This document shows positions 9,678 to 18,141 of a stretch of DNA of 64,000 bases, piece after piece. A program made the position numbers and the translations under genes. Every line of letters begins with the position of its first letter. Within the stretch, counting starts at the first letter, position 1. The stretch comes from Sphingomonas sp. Root710 (GTDB lineage Bacteria > Pseudomonadota > Alphaproteobacteria > Sphingomonadales > Sphingomonadaceae), in assembly GCF_001429065.1 (NCBI RefSeq), contig NZ_LMIB01000017.1, forward strand, positions 41,074-105,073. The letters run 5' to 3'. Under the pieces are notes generated by a model that saw only the letters and a list, made by a program, of their open reading frames with translations, made no database searches and was not told the origin of the DNA.

Positions 9678-10202
9678 GTGAATTTCTTGAAGACGCTTTT
9701 CGGCATCGGTCCCGATCCCCGCGAGGTTCTGATCCCGCTCTACAATTCGGTAGTGACCGAGGCCCGCGATCCTGCCTGGTACGCCGAGATGGGCGTGCCC
9801 GACACGCTCGACGGCCGGTTCGACATGATCGCGGCGATCCTGTCTCTGGTGATCGTCCGCGCCGAGGCCGAGGGCAATGCCGGGCGCGAGCCCAGCGCGC
9901 GGCTGACCGAGGTGTTCATCGACGACATGGACGGCCAGCTTCGCCAGCTCGGCATCGGTGACGTCGTCGTCGGCAAGCATATCGGCAACATGATCGCCGC
10001 GATGGGCGGGCGGCTCACCGCATATCGCGAGGCGATCGGCCAGGGTGCGGTGCTGGAAGAGGCGCTGGTCCGCAATCTGTGGCGGGGCGAACCCGGGCCG
10101 GACGCGCAGCCCACGCTGGTTGCCGGACGGATGCGCGCGATCAAGGCGCGGCTGGATAAGACCGACTGGGCCGCGCTGCGCGCCAACGGGATCGGCGGAT
10201 GA
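9678..10202 (+). CDS. Ubiquinol-cytochrome c chaperone (CBP3 family)
   Basis: This is a 174-residue protein of the CBP3/UQCC1 family, which assists assembly of cytochrome b of the bc1 complex. The hallmarks are the N-terminal FGIGPDPREVLIPLYNSVVTEARDPAWYAEMGVPDTLDGRFDM region and the following FIDDMDGQLRQLGIGDVVVGKH motif. The start is GTG. The gene overlaps the downstream yceD by four bases, a pair that recurs in alphaproteobacteria. No membrane segment is visible. Confidence 0.92.
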   Translation: MNFLKTLFGIGPDPREVLIPLYNSVVTEARDPAWYAEMGVPDTLDGRFDMIAAILSLVIVRAEAEGNAGREPSARLTEVFIDDMDGQLRQLGIGDVVVGKHIGNMIAAMGGRLTAYREAIGQGAVLEEALVRNLWRGEPGPDAQPTLVAGRMRAIKARLDKTDWAALRANGIGG

Positions 10203-10720
10203 TTCCCGAATTCTCCCGGCCGGTGCGCATCGACACGCTGGGCGAAGGCGGCCGCGCGCTGTCGATCGTGGCGGAAGAGGCCGAGCGTGCGGCGCTCGCC
10301 GAGCGCTTCGCGCTGATCGCACTCTATTCACTGAGCGCCGATGCCACGCTGCGCCGCGAGGGCGATCTCGTCCTCGCCGAGGGCCGGGTGAAGGCGTCGG
10401 TCGCGCAGGCCTGCGTCGCCAGCGGCGCGCCGGTGCCGGCCGAGATCGACGAGGCGTTCAGTCTGCGCTTCGTGCCCGAGGGGCAGGAGACCGCCGAGGA
10501 GATCGAGCTCGACGCCGAGGATTTCGACACGATCGACTATGCAGGCGGCATGGTCGACCTTGGCGAGGCGGTGGCCGAGACGCTCGCGCTGAGCCTCGAT
10601 CCCTTCCCTCGCGCGGCCGATGCCGATGAGATACTGAAGGCGGCGGGCGTTCTGTCGGAGGACGAGATCGTCACCGGTCCGTTCGCCGCACTCAAGGGGC
10701 TGAAGGACAAGCTGAAATAG
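10199..10720 (+). CDS. YceD/DUF177 family protein
   Basis: This is a 173-residue acidic protein of the DUF177 (YceD) family, linked in bacteria and plastids to accumulation of 23S rRNA and ribosome assembly. The conserved D-AEDFDTIDY-GG-VDLGEAVAETLALSLDPFPR block lies at about residues 103-142, and the protein ends in a short Lys-rich tail (FAALKGLKDKLK). In many genomes rpmF or plsX follows; here the next gene, nhaA, is convergent with only three bases between the stops. Confidence 0.88.
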   Translation: MIPEFSRPVRIDTLGEGGRALSIVAEEAERAALAERFALIALYSLSADATLRREGDLVLAEGRVKASVAQACVASGAPVPAEIDEAFSLRFVPEGQETAEEIELDAEDFDTIDYAGGMVDLGEAVAETLALSLDPFPRAADADEILKAAGVLSEDEIVTGPFAALKGLKDKLK

Positions 10721-10723
10721 GTC

Positions 10724-11863
10724 TTATTTCGCCTGCCGGGCCGCCGCGGAAAAGCGGAGCAGCACATAGCCGCAGATCGCCGAAAGCAACGATCCCCCGA
10801 GCACGCCGATCTTGACCTCGTCGCCGAGCAGCGGATCGTGGAAGGCGAGGCCGCCGATGAAGAGGCTCATCGTGAAGCCGATCCCGCAGAGCAACGCCAC
10901 GCCATAGACCTGGACCCAGGTCGCGCCGTTTGGCCGCTGAGCAATCCCGAGCGCCACCGCCAGGCGGACGCTGCCGAAGATTCCCAGTTGCTTGCCCAGG
11001 AACAGGCCCAGCGCGATGCCGAGCGGCAGGGGCCGGACGATGTCGGCCAGTCCGACTCCGGCGAAGGAAACGCCCGCATTGGCGAAGCCGAAAAGCGGCA
11101 CGATGCCGAAGGCGACCCAGGGGTGGAGCGCATGTTCGAGCCGGTGGAGCGGCGACCGGTCTCCGCTGCCGATCGGAATGGCGAAGGCGGCGAGCACCCC
11201 GGCGATCGTCGCATGCACCCCGGACAGCAGCACCGCGCCCCACAATGCGGCGGCGAGCAGCAGGTAGGGCGGCAGGCGGCGAACCCCCAGGCGGCCGAGC
11301 CCCAGCATTGCTGCGAAGATGATCGCGGCCGCCAGTAGCGCCGCCCCGTTGATCGCAGGCGTATAGGCGAGCGCGATGATCGCGACCGCGCCCATGTCGT
11401 CGACGATCGCAACCGTAGTCAGGAAGAGCTTCAGTGACGCGGGTGCACGCGAACCCAGCAGTGCGAGCACACCGATCGCAAAGGCGATGTCGGTGGCGGT
11501 CGGGATCGCCCAGCCGCGCGCCAGCCCCGGCGTGCCCCCGGTGAACGCGGTATAGACCAGCGCAGGCACCGCCATCCCCGCCGCCGCGGCGAGGAACGGC
11601 AGCAGCCGATCGGACCAGCTGGCCAGATGACCACCGACGAACTCGCGCTTTATTTCGAGCCCGACGAGCAGGAAGAAGAGCGCCATGAGCGCGTCGTTGA
11701 TCCAGTGCAGCAGGCTGAGCGGGCCAGCCTTCTTATGAAGCAGGCCGAAATAGAGCTCAGCCGCCGGGCTATTCGCAGCAACCAGCGCCGTTGCCGCGGT
11801 CATGATCAGGACGATGCCGCCTCCGGCCTCAGTTCTCAAAAATGCGCGGATCGCCGATTGCAT
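10724..11863 (-). CDS. nhaA: Na+/H+ antiporter NhaA
   Basis: This 379-residue antiporter would expel sodium in exchange for protons at the inner membrane. Diagnostic residues are present: TATDIAFAIG (the conserved Asp equivalent to E. coli D133) and AIVDDMGAVAIIALAYT, with the paired aspartates equivalent to D163/D164 that carry the ions. The lysine in LFLGKQLGIFG matches K300. About eleven to twelve hydrophobic segments and family-typical length support the call. A short promoter space (11864-11905) separates it from the chemoreceptor gene on the same strand. Confidence 0.97.
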   Translation of the reverse strand: MQSAIRAFLRTEAGGGIVLIMTAATALVAANSPAAELYFGLLHKKAGPLSLLHWINDALMALFFLLVGLEIKREFVGGHLASWSDRLLPFLAAAAGMAVPALVYTAFTGGTPGLARGWAIPTATDIAFAIGVLALLGSRAPASLKLFLTTVAIVDDMGAVAIIALAYTPAINGAALLAAAIIFAAMLGLGRLGVRRLPPYLLLAAALWGAVLLSGVHATIAGVLAAFAIPIGSGDRSPLHRLEHALHPWVAFGIVPLFGFANAGVSFAGVGLADIVRPLPLGIALGLFLGKQLGIFGSVRLAVALGIAQRPNGATWVQVYGVALLCGIGFTMSLFIGGLAFHDPLLGDEVKIGVLGGSLLSAICGYVLLRFSAAARQAK

Positions 11864-11905
11864 CGGATGGCCCTAGTCCATGGCAGAGCGCTTGTCCAAG
11901 GTAGG

Positions 11906-13807
11906 CTATGCCGCCTTGTCGACCTCGTCTTTCGCTTGGCCCCGCAGGCGATATTGCACATCGACGACCGCGCCATTGAGCCGCACCGATTCGTCGGCGA
12001 CGCCGCTTGCGGTGGATTTCACCACATCGGCCGCCGCGAAACCTTCGCGCGCGGCATCGTCGGCGAGGGTGGACAGGGTGACGAGATCGGCCGCGACCTG
12101 CGTTACCCTTTGGAAGCTGACGCCCATCGCATCGATCGATTGATTTTGCCGGTCGATCGCTGAGGCGATGTTCGCCGACGCGTCGACCGCCGGTCCGAGC
12201 AGCGATCCGACCCGCATGGTGATTCGTTCCGACTCCTGGCTGGTGGAGCGTATCGCCTGGACCTGCTGATCGATCTGCGTCAGGAGATCGCCGGTGTGCG
12301 CGGCGAGCCGCCGCACTTCGTCGGCGACCACCGCGAAGCCATGTCCCGCCGATCCGGCCCGCGCCGCTTCGATCGCCGCATTGAGCGCAAGCAGGTTGGT
12401 CTGGCTCGTCAGCTCGCCGATCGCACCGACGATGCCCCCTATCTGATCGACGGCCTTTGTGAGATCGGACATGCGCACCACCGCGACCCGCGCTTCGTCG
12501 CGGGCTTGGGAGACCGCCTCCACGGCAGTCGCCATATTCGATCGGACATCGGCCATCGAATTGGCGAGCGCACTCGCTTCAGGGACAATTTCTTCGAGAT
12601 GGGTGCGCGTCTGGTGGCTGGCGGTGGCGACATCGCTTGCCGAACGGCTGGACATCTCGGCTGTCCGGCGCACCGCCTCGGCGGTTTCCTCCAGCGCGCC
12701 GGCGGCTATCGCCAGCGCGGATGCCACCGTGCCGATTTCGTCCTCGAGATGATCGGCGGCGTTGTTGAGCGAGCGGGCTTCCGCCTGCCGGGCCAGCGCC
12801 CGTTCGCGCTCGGCCGCGGCATTCAGGACGGCATTTTCCTCGCGCGCCGCTGCCACCGCCTTTTCCAGCGCCCGCTGACGTTCCTTTTCGGCGTCGACGA
12901 GCCTTTGATTGGCGTCGGCGGCCTGACGCGCGCTGTCCAGCGCCTCAGCCTGTGCCTCGGCCCGCGCCTTGACGGACACCCAGCTCTGGCGCAGCAGGAG
13001 CCAGACCCCGCCTGCCGCGATCAGCGACAGCGTCATGAGGAGCGGCCAGGCGAGCGACCGGAGCTTGCTGCCGGGGCCGAGGGGAATCCACATGAGCTTG
13101 CCGATCGATCGGCCGTCATCGGTCAACAGCGCCATGCCCGGCCCGTCGGAGACGTTCGGGCCGGCGATGCGTAGGCCGCGCAAGGCATAGTCGCGGCTCA
13201 AGGCCTCCATCACGGAACTATCCAGCTTCTTGATCAGGACCAGATAATGGGGCGGGGGGAGTTTCGCTCCGGGCGTGCTCGGTATGATCGCCGCAGCGCC
13301 CAGCAAGGCGGGGATGCCGTCGATTCTGGCGAGCACTACCTTGCGGCGGTCCGTACCAGGCTGACGTGCCAGCGCCGCGATCAGCCGGCCGAGCGCGCCG
13401 TCGTCGATCCGGGCCAGCAGCCGCGATGTCCGCTTATTGCCGGCCGAGGCATAGACGGCCTCGCCATGACCATCGAGCACCAGCGTATAATCATAGCCCT
13501 GCATGGTGAAGAGATAGGGGCCGATATTCGCATCGGCCCAGTCGTAGTCACGCTTTTCGATCAGGTTGTGGACGATGTCGTCCCACACCGCATAGTCGCC
13601 GAGATTGCGGCGGAGAAACTCCACCCGTGCACTGAGCGCCGCCGATGTGAGCTGCTGCTCCTGGGCGATGCTCAAGCGATCCTGCTGGAGGGTCAGCCAG
13701 TAGAATAGCGCGAAGACGCAGACGAGCAGCGTGCCGACCAGCGCGATCAACGGCGCGCCGAGCCGCTGCCAGAAATTGGATGTGCTGTTGTCCACGGTGA
13801 TCTGCAA
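11906..13807 (-). CDS. Membrane chemoreceptor with CHASE4-like sensor
   Basis: This is a 633-residue methyl-accepting chemotaxis protein. From the N terminus it has TM1 (about residues 16-38), a periplasmic domain with the CHASE4 hallmark GDYAVWDD (about 70-77), TM2 (about 250-272), a long Ala/Glu-rich coiled coil (about 275-350) and the signalling hairpin with tip [20 protein letters not shown]. The TTG at 13807 is chosen as the start because AGGAGA lies at good spacing upstream; a GTG at 13795 is an alternative. No HAMP domain is obvious, the coiled coil taking its place. Ligand is unknown and no che genes are near. Confidence 0.88.
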   Translation of the reverse strand: MQITVDNSTSNFWQRLGAPLIALVGTLLVCVFALFYWLTLQQDRLSIAQEQQLTSAALSARVEFLRRNLGDYAVWDDIVHNLIEKRDYDWADANIGPYLFTMQGYDYTLVLDGHGEAVYASAGNKRTSRLLARIDDGALGRLIAALARQPGTDRRKVVLARIDGIPALLGAAAIIPSTPGAKLPPPHYLVLIKKLDSSVMEALSRDYALRGLRIAGPNVSDGPGMALLTDDGRSIGKLMWIPLGPGSKLRSLAWPLLMTLSLIAAGGVWLLLRQSWVSVKARAEAQAEALDSARQAADANQRLVDAEKERQRALEKAVAAAREENAVLNAAAERERALARQAEARSLNNAADHLEDEIGTVASALAIAAGALEETAEAVRRTAEMSSRSASDVATASHQTRTHLEEIVPEASALANSMADVRSNMATAVEAVSQARDEARVAVVRMSDLTKAVDQIGGIVGAIGELTSQTNLLALNAAIEAARAGSAGHGFAVVADEVRRLAAHTGDLLTQIDQQVQAIRSTSQESERITMRVGSLLGPAVDASANIASAIDRQNQSIDAMGVSFQRVTQVAADLVTLSTLADDAAREGFAAADVVKSTASGVADESVRLNGAVVDVQYRLRGQAKDEVDKAA

Positions 13808-14002
13808 TGATCTCTCCTGCGACTCGCGTGATATCCTATCATTGGTTGCAGAATGGTAACGATTGCAGGTCTGATCACGATGACCGGGAGATGCGGGATG
13901 CAGCAATGCTCCGGCGCTCCGATCATAGACCTTGGTCGCAAGTTCGTCCGGTCGGGGCGGCTCGGTAATATCTCGGTCACCTTATCGGTCCAGCGCAGTG
14001 AC

Positions 14003-14476
14003 ATGACTGCACATCACCACCCCTTGCTGTCCCGCCTGGACGAACATCAGGCCAAGGCCCTGGAAATCATAAGCCGCGGCGACGTGCTGCTGGCGCCGCA
14101 TGCCCGGCCCGACCAGGGCCGGCTCAGCCAGGCGCGGTGGGAGCTGACGCGGGTGCTGGGCGCCTATCAGATGTTCAAGCATTACGAACTGTTCGATCCG
14201 ATCATCCGCAACGGTCCGCTCGACAAGGCACGGCTGGCCGAGCAGATGAAGGCGGAGTGCATCGCGCTGGGCGACGAATATCGCGCCCATGTCGCGCGTT
14301 GCGCCAATCTCGACATTCCGGCGCATTGGGACAGTTACCGTCCGGCGGTCGTTCGCCTGCTCGCGCGGATCAAGGCGCACATCGGCCGCGAACGCTGGAT
14401 CGCGGCGCGGCTGCTGATCGATGGGGTCTCGGCGCGCGCGCCTGTTACCGAACTGCGCGGCATGGAGCGGGCCTGA
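14003..14476 (+). CDS. Helical protein of unknown function
   Basis: This is a 157-residue soluble protein with no signal peptide. It is rich in predicted helix, and histidines are spread along it (HHHPLLSRLDEHQ at the start, then HARP, KHYELFD, HVAR, HWDSY). The pattern loosely recalls four-helix hemerythrin-like proteins, but I do not see a full HHE metal motif and leave it unassigned. The ATG at 14003 was chosen because the open frame upstream reads through the intergenic region with no plausible ribosome site. It is divergent from the chemoreceptor gene (195 bases) and convergent with nadB (9 bases). Confidence 0.55.
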   Translation: MTAHHHPLLSRLDEHQAKALEIISRGDVLLAPHARPDQGRLSQARWELTRVLGAYQMFKHYELFDPIIRNGPLDKARLAEQMKAECIALGDEYRAHVARCANLDIPAHWDSYRPAVVRLLARIKAHIGRERWIAARLLIDGVSARAPVTELRGMERA

Positions 14477-14485
14477 GTCCGTCCT

Positions 14486-16084
14486 TCAAGGAACGAGAAT
14501 AGTATCCTTCGCCTCGTCCAGCAGGTCGGGATAGTCCATCGTGTAATGCAAGCCCCGGCTCTCCTTGCGGTGGAGCGCCGAGCGGACGATCAGGTCGGCG
14601 ACCTCGACGAGGTTACGCAGCTCGAGCAGATCCGGGGTCACGCGGAAATTGCCGTAATAGTCGGCGACTTCCTGCCGCAGCAGCGCGACGCGGTGCGCGG
14701 CGCGCTCGAGCCGCTTGGTGGTCCGCACGATGCCGACATAGTCCCACATGAAGCGCCGGATCTCGCGCCAGTTGTGCTGGACGATCACCTCCTCGTCCGA
14801 ATCGGTGACGCGGCTCTCGTCCCAGGGGCGGATCGGCGGCGGAGCGGGCATATCGGCGAAATTGGCCTTGATATGCTCTGCCGCGGCGTCGCCGAACACG
14901 AAGCATTCGAGCAGCGAGTTGGAGGCGAGGCGGTTCGCGCCGTGCAGCCCCGACTGGGTTACTTCGCCCGCCGCGTAGAGGCCCGGCAGGTCGGTGCGGC
15001 CGTCGAGATCGATTACCACGCCCCCGCAGGTGTAATGCGCGGCGGGGACGATCGGGATCGGCTGCTTGGTGATGTCGATGCCCAGGGTCAGCAGCTTGGC
15101 GTGGATCGTCGGAAAATGCTCGATCACGAATTCGGGCGGCTTGTGGCTGATGTCGAGATGGACATAGTCGAGGCCGAGCCGCTTGATCTCATGGTCGATA
15201 GCGCGCGCCACGATGTCGCGCGGGGCGAGCTCGGCGCGCTTGTCGAAGCGCGGCATGAAGCGGCGTCCGTTGGTCGGCAGCTTGAGCTGTCCGCCTTCGC
15301 CGCGCATCGCCTCTGTGATCAGGAAATTCTTGACCTCCAGATTGTAGAGGCAGGTCGGGTGGAACTGCATGAACTCCATGTTGGAGACGCGGCAGCCCGC
15401 GCGCCACGCCATCGCGATGCCGTCGCCGGTCGCGCCGCGCGGCGATGTCGAGAAGAGATAGGCGCGGCTTGCCCCGCCGCTGGCCAGCACCGTCGCCTTG
15501 CCGGTGAAGGTCTCGATCTGGCCGCTCGCGCGGTCGACCGCATAGACGCCCCAGACATGGCCATCGCCCGAATAGCGTTCGCCATGGCGGCTGGTGATCA
15601 GGTCGATCGCGGCGCGGTCGGGGAACAGGGTGATGTTCGGATGCGCCTTCGCTGCCTTTTCCAGCGCGATCTGCACCGCCTGTCCGGTGGCGTCGTTGAC
15701 ATGGACGATGCGGCGGTGGCTGTGCCCGCCCTCGCGGGTCAGGTGCCAGCGGTCGTCCGCACCTTCACGCCCGCCGGGGTTGAACGGCACGCCCAGCGCG
15801 GCGAGTTTCTCGATCGCCAGGGGCGCATGTTCGACGACGAACTCGACGGCCTTGCGGTCGTTGAGCCCCGCGCCGGCGATCATCGTGTCCTCGATGTGCG
15901 ATTCAAAGGTGTCGCCGGGCTCGAGCACGGCGGCGATGCCGCCCTGCGCCCAGGCGGTCGACCCGTCGGAAATGCCCGCCTTGGCGAGCACGCCCACCTT
16001 GAAGCGATCGGCCAGGTTGAGCGCCGCGGTCAGCCCCGCGGCGCCCGAGCCAATCACGACGACATCGAAATTATAGGCGGCCAT
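14486..16084 (-). CDS. nadB: L-aspartate oxidase
   Basis: This 532-residue flavoprotein oxidises L-aspartate to iminoaspartate in the first step of NAD synthesis. It has the N-terminal FAD fold VVVIGSGAAGLTAALNLA, the succinate-dehydrogenase-type REGGHSHRRIVHVNDATG segment (about residue 115-130), FMQFHPTCLYN, and GLHGANRLASNSLLECFVFGDAA near residue 390, a NadB signature. NadA and NadC are not adjacent. The first codons overlap the end of the upstream ABC ATPase gene by 14 bases. Confidence 0.96.
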   Translation of the reverse strand: MAAYNFDVVVIGSGAAGLTAALNLADRFKVGVLAKAGISDGSTAWAQGGIAAVLEPGDTFESHIEDTMIAGAGLNDRKAVEFVVEHAPLAIEKLAALGVPFNPGGREGADDRWHLTREGGHSHRRIVHVNDATGQAVQIALEKAAKAHPNITLFPDRAAIDLITSRHGERYSGDGHVWGVYAVDRASGQIETFTGKATVLASGGASRAYLFSTSPRGATGDGIAMAWRAGCRVSNMEFMQFHPTCLYNLEVKNFLITEAMRGEGGQLKLPTNGRRFMPRFDKRAELAPRDIVARAIDHEIKRLGLDYVHLDISHKPPEFVIEHFPTIHAKLLTLGIDITKQPIPIVPAAHYTCGGVVIDLDGRTDLPGLYAAGEVTQSGLHGANRLASNSLLECFVFGDAAAEHIKANFADMPAPPPIRPWDESRVTDSDEEVIVQHNWREIRRFMWDYVGIVRTTKRLERAAHRVALLRQEVADYYGNFRVTPDLLELRNLVEVADLIVRSALHRKESRGLHYTMDYPDLLDEAKDTILVP

Positions 16085-17000
16085 CGGCCTGGCGCGTGAG
16101 GTTCAGGAACACATCCTCCAGATCGGCTTCCTGGGTCGACACATCGACGATCCCCAGACCTTCCTTCTGCACGGCGGCCAGCACCTCGCCCGCGTTCACC
16201 TTGTCCTTGGCATAGGTGATGACGAGCGTGCGGCTGCCCTTCAATTCGACCTTGTCGAAGCAGACCGCGTCGATCGGCGCGTCGAGATCGCGGTCGACTG
16301 TCACCGACACCGCCTTCTCCTGCGCCATGCCCACCAGCTCGCGGGTCGGCTGGTTGGCGATGACGCGGCCATGGTTGATGATCGCGATCCGGTCGCACAG
16401 CTCCTCGGCTTCTTCCAGATAATGGGTGGTCAGCACGACGGTGACGCCGCCCGCATTGAGTTCGCGGACATATTCCCACAGCTGCTGGCGCAGCTCGACG
16501 TCGACGCCTGCGGTCGGCTCGTCGAGGATCAGCACCGGTGGCGAATGGACCATCGCCTTGGCGACGAGCAGGCGGCGCTTCATGCCCCCCGACAGCGAGC
16601 GCGCATAGGCATCGGCCTTGTCGAACAGGTGGACGGCGCGCAGCAGTTCTTCGGTCACGCGCTTGTGCTTCGGCACGCCATAGAAGCCCGCCTGATTGTC
16701 GAGCGTCTCGCGCGGCGTGAAGAAGGGATCGAACACGATCTCCTGCGGCACGATCCCGATCGACGCCTTGGCGTTGCGCGGGTCCTTGTCGATGTCGAAG
16801 CCCCAGATGTCGACATGCCCGGCGGTCTTGTTGACCAGCCCCGCCAGGATGTTGATCGTCGTCGACTTGCCCGCGCCGTTCGGCCCGAGCAGGCCGAAAA
16901 TCTGCCCGCGCGGAATATCCAGATCGACGTCGAACAGGGCCTGTTTGCCGCCCTTGTAGATCTTGGAGAGGCCCCGGATGCTGATCGCTGCGTCGCTCAT
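16071..17000 (-). CDS. ABC-2 type transporter ATP-binding protein
   Basis: This is a 309-residue ABC ATPase with Walker A GPNGAGKS (about residues 39-46), Q-loop VPQE, signature LSGGMKRR (about 139), Walker B VLILDEPTAGVD and the H-loop TTHYLEE. The C-terminal 80 residues form the extra domain seen in DrrA/NodI/CcmA-like exporters of the ABC-2 type. The start MSDAAISIRG was preferred over an ATG twelve codons upstream. The cognate permease, usually the next gene, is not here: the gene runs directly into nadB with a 14-base overlap, so the permease must be elsewhere. Confidence 0.9.
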   Translation of the reverse strand: MSDAAISIRGLSKIYKGGKQALFDVDLDIPRGQIFGLLGPNGAGKSTTINILAGLVNKTAGHVDIWGFDIDKDPRNAKASIGIVPQEIVFDPFFTPRETLDNQAGFYGVPKHKRVTEELLRAVHLFDKADAYARSLSGGMKRRLLVAKAMVHSPPVLILDEPTAGVDVELRQQLWEYVRELNAGGVTVVLTTHYLEEAEELCDRIAIINHGRVIANQPTRELVGMAQEKAVSVTVDRDLDAPIDAVCFDKVELKGSRTLVITYAKDKVNAGEVLAAVQKEGLGIVDVSTQEADLEDVFLNLTRQADGRL

Positions 17001-17075
17001 GGCGCGGGGCATAGCGGGTGGCAGACGGCTGTGCAAAGAAAGAAGATCGTTGCGGGCATCGGTACAGCCTTGTCT

Positions 17076-17462
17076 TCAACGGCCCCAGCGTGCCCGTTCC
17101 AGCGCCGTGCCCGCGAGGTTGTGCGAGCGGCCGACATGGCGCAGGCGGACCCGGTCGAAGTCCTGTGCCAGTGCGCGGAATCTTTCGATGTGGAGGACCT
17201 CGCCGCGCTGCACCCCGCTCGCCTGCCGGATCACCGACAGCGAGTCGCCGATCAGGATGATGTCGCACAGGGCATGCGCGGCGGCGATCTCCAGCGCGTG
17301 AAACAGCGCCAGCCATTCGGCCCGCTCGTTGCCGCCGGTCTCCGCGCCGCGCCTGATGTCGGCCACGCCGCGCAGCACCACGGCGGTCTCGATCGGACCC
17401 GGATTGGGGCGGCAACCGCCGTCAAACCACAGCTTCACCGGCCGTTGATAAATATCGTTCAC
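17076..17462 (-). CDS. RNase HI-like protein lacking the fourth acidic residue
   Basis: This is a 128-residue protein with the RNase H fold. Catalytic-site residues are visible as D14 (WFDGGCRPNPGP), E49 (GNERAEWLAL) and D73 (IGDSLSVI). The fourth metal ligand, normally Asp in the N-x-A-D-x-L-A motif, is Gly118 (HNLAGTAL), confirmed by reading the codon GGC. It is shorter than E. coli RnhA and lacks the basic handle region. The start is a GTG at 17462, only 34 bases from the divergent gene, so control elements must overlap coding sequence. A main rnhA or rnhB probably exists elsewhere. Confidence 0.8.
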   Translation of the reverse strand: MNDIYQRPVKLWFDGGCRPNPGPIETAVVLRGVADIRRGAETGGNERAEWLALFHALEIAAAHALCDIILIGDSLSVIRQASGVQRGEVLHIERFRALAQDFDRVRLRHVGRSHNLAGTALERARWGR

Positions 17463-17496
17463 GCGCGCTTCACGTTCCCAGTAGCATTGCGTCCTC

Positions 17497-17820
17497 ATGA
17501 CAGCACATCGCGCCCGCGCCGGATATGCTTTTGCGCTCGCTGCGCTGCTCGCCGCTTCGGCGGCCTGCGCGGAGGAGACGGTGGTCTCGCTGAGCCCCGA
17601 GGCGAAGGAGCGCGTTCTCGAAGCCGCCGCCGCGCGCAACGCCGGGGCGATCGGCGAGCCCGTGATCAACGGGACAGGGCGGCAGATCCATGGCCAGATC
17701 GGCATGATGATCGGCACCAACGGCACGCGCGGCGTCTTCGGATCGGCGGTCGCGCCGGTCGGCGAAACCGGATCGGTCGCCGTCGCTTTCGAAAATAGCC
17801 GCTTCGGCGGGCGCCGCTGA
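17497..17820 (+). CDS. Small exported protein of unknown function
   Basis: This 107-residue protein has a clear signal peptide (AGYAFALAALLAASAACA, cleavage near residue 25). The mature part of about 80 residues is Gly/Ala rich, with the segment INGTGRQIHGQIGMMIGTNGTRGVFGSAVAP. I do not recognise a family. The Gly-rich, strand-like pattern suggests a small periplasmic or surface protein. It lies between a divergent RNase H gene and a downstream zinc-finger gene on the same strand. Confidence 0.6.
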   Translation: MTAHRARAGYAFALAALLAASAACAEETVVSLSPEAKERVLEAAAARNAGAIGEPVINGTGRQIHGQIGMMIGTNGTRGVFGSAVAPVGETGSVAVAFENSRFGGRR

Positions 17821-17872
17821 GATCGCGCGACTCTGCATTGCTTGATTCCCGCGCGCTTGCTAATCGGCGCGC

Positions 17873-18076
17873 ATGAGCACGCAGCCATCCGCCCCCGAAA
17901 CCGTCACTGTCACCTCGACCCGCGTCACCTGTGACGGTGCGAGCGACATTCCCGGCGGCGCGGCGCTCGGCCATCCGCGCGTGTTCATCGAAATCGATCC
18001 CGACATCGGCTATGCCGACTGCGGCTATTGCGACCGGCGCTTCGTCCTCGAAGGCGGCGGCGACGCGCACCACTAG
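17873..18076 (+). CDS. Small zinc-finger protein (zf-CHCC, NDUFS6-like)
   Basis: This is a 67-residue protein matching the zf-CHCC family found in mitochondrial complex I subunit NDUFS6 and its alphaproteobacterial relatives. The likely zinc ligands are Cys20 (RVTCDG), His34 (LGHPRVFIEI) and the pair in YADCGYCDRRFVL. In bacteria the protein is often annotated only as zinc-finger protein; association with complex I is inferred from homology, since no nuo genes are near. Confidence 0.85.
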   Translation: MSTQPSAPETVTVTSTRVTCDGASDIPGGAALGHPRVFIEIDPDIGYADCGYCDRRFVLEGGGDAHH

Positions 18077-18141
18077 GTTTTGACGGGTCAGTGGGTAAAT
18101 AAAGCTATTGGGTCTCCGCCGCGCCGCCCTATATCGGGCGC

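Noticed and set aside
14546-16099. Open frame of over 500 codons opposite nadB
   Set aside because: nadB motifs (FAD fold, SNSLLECFVFG) are on the minus strand, so the plus-strand frame is a shadow.
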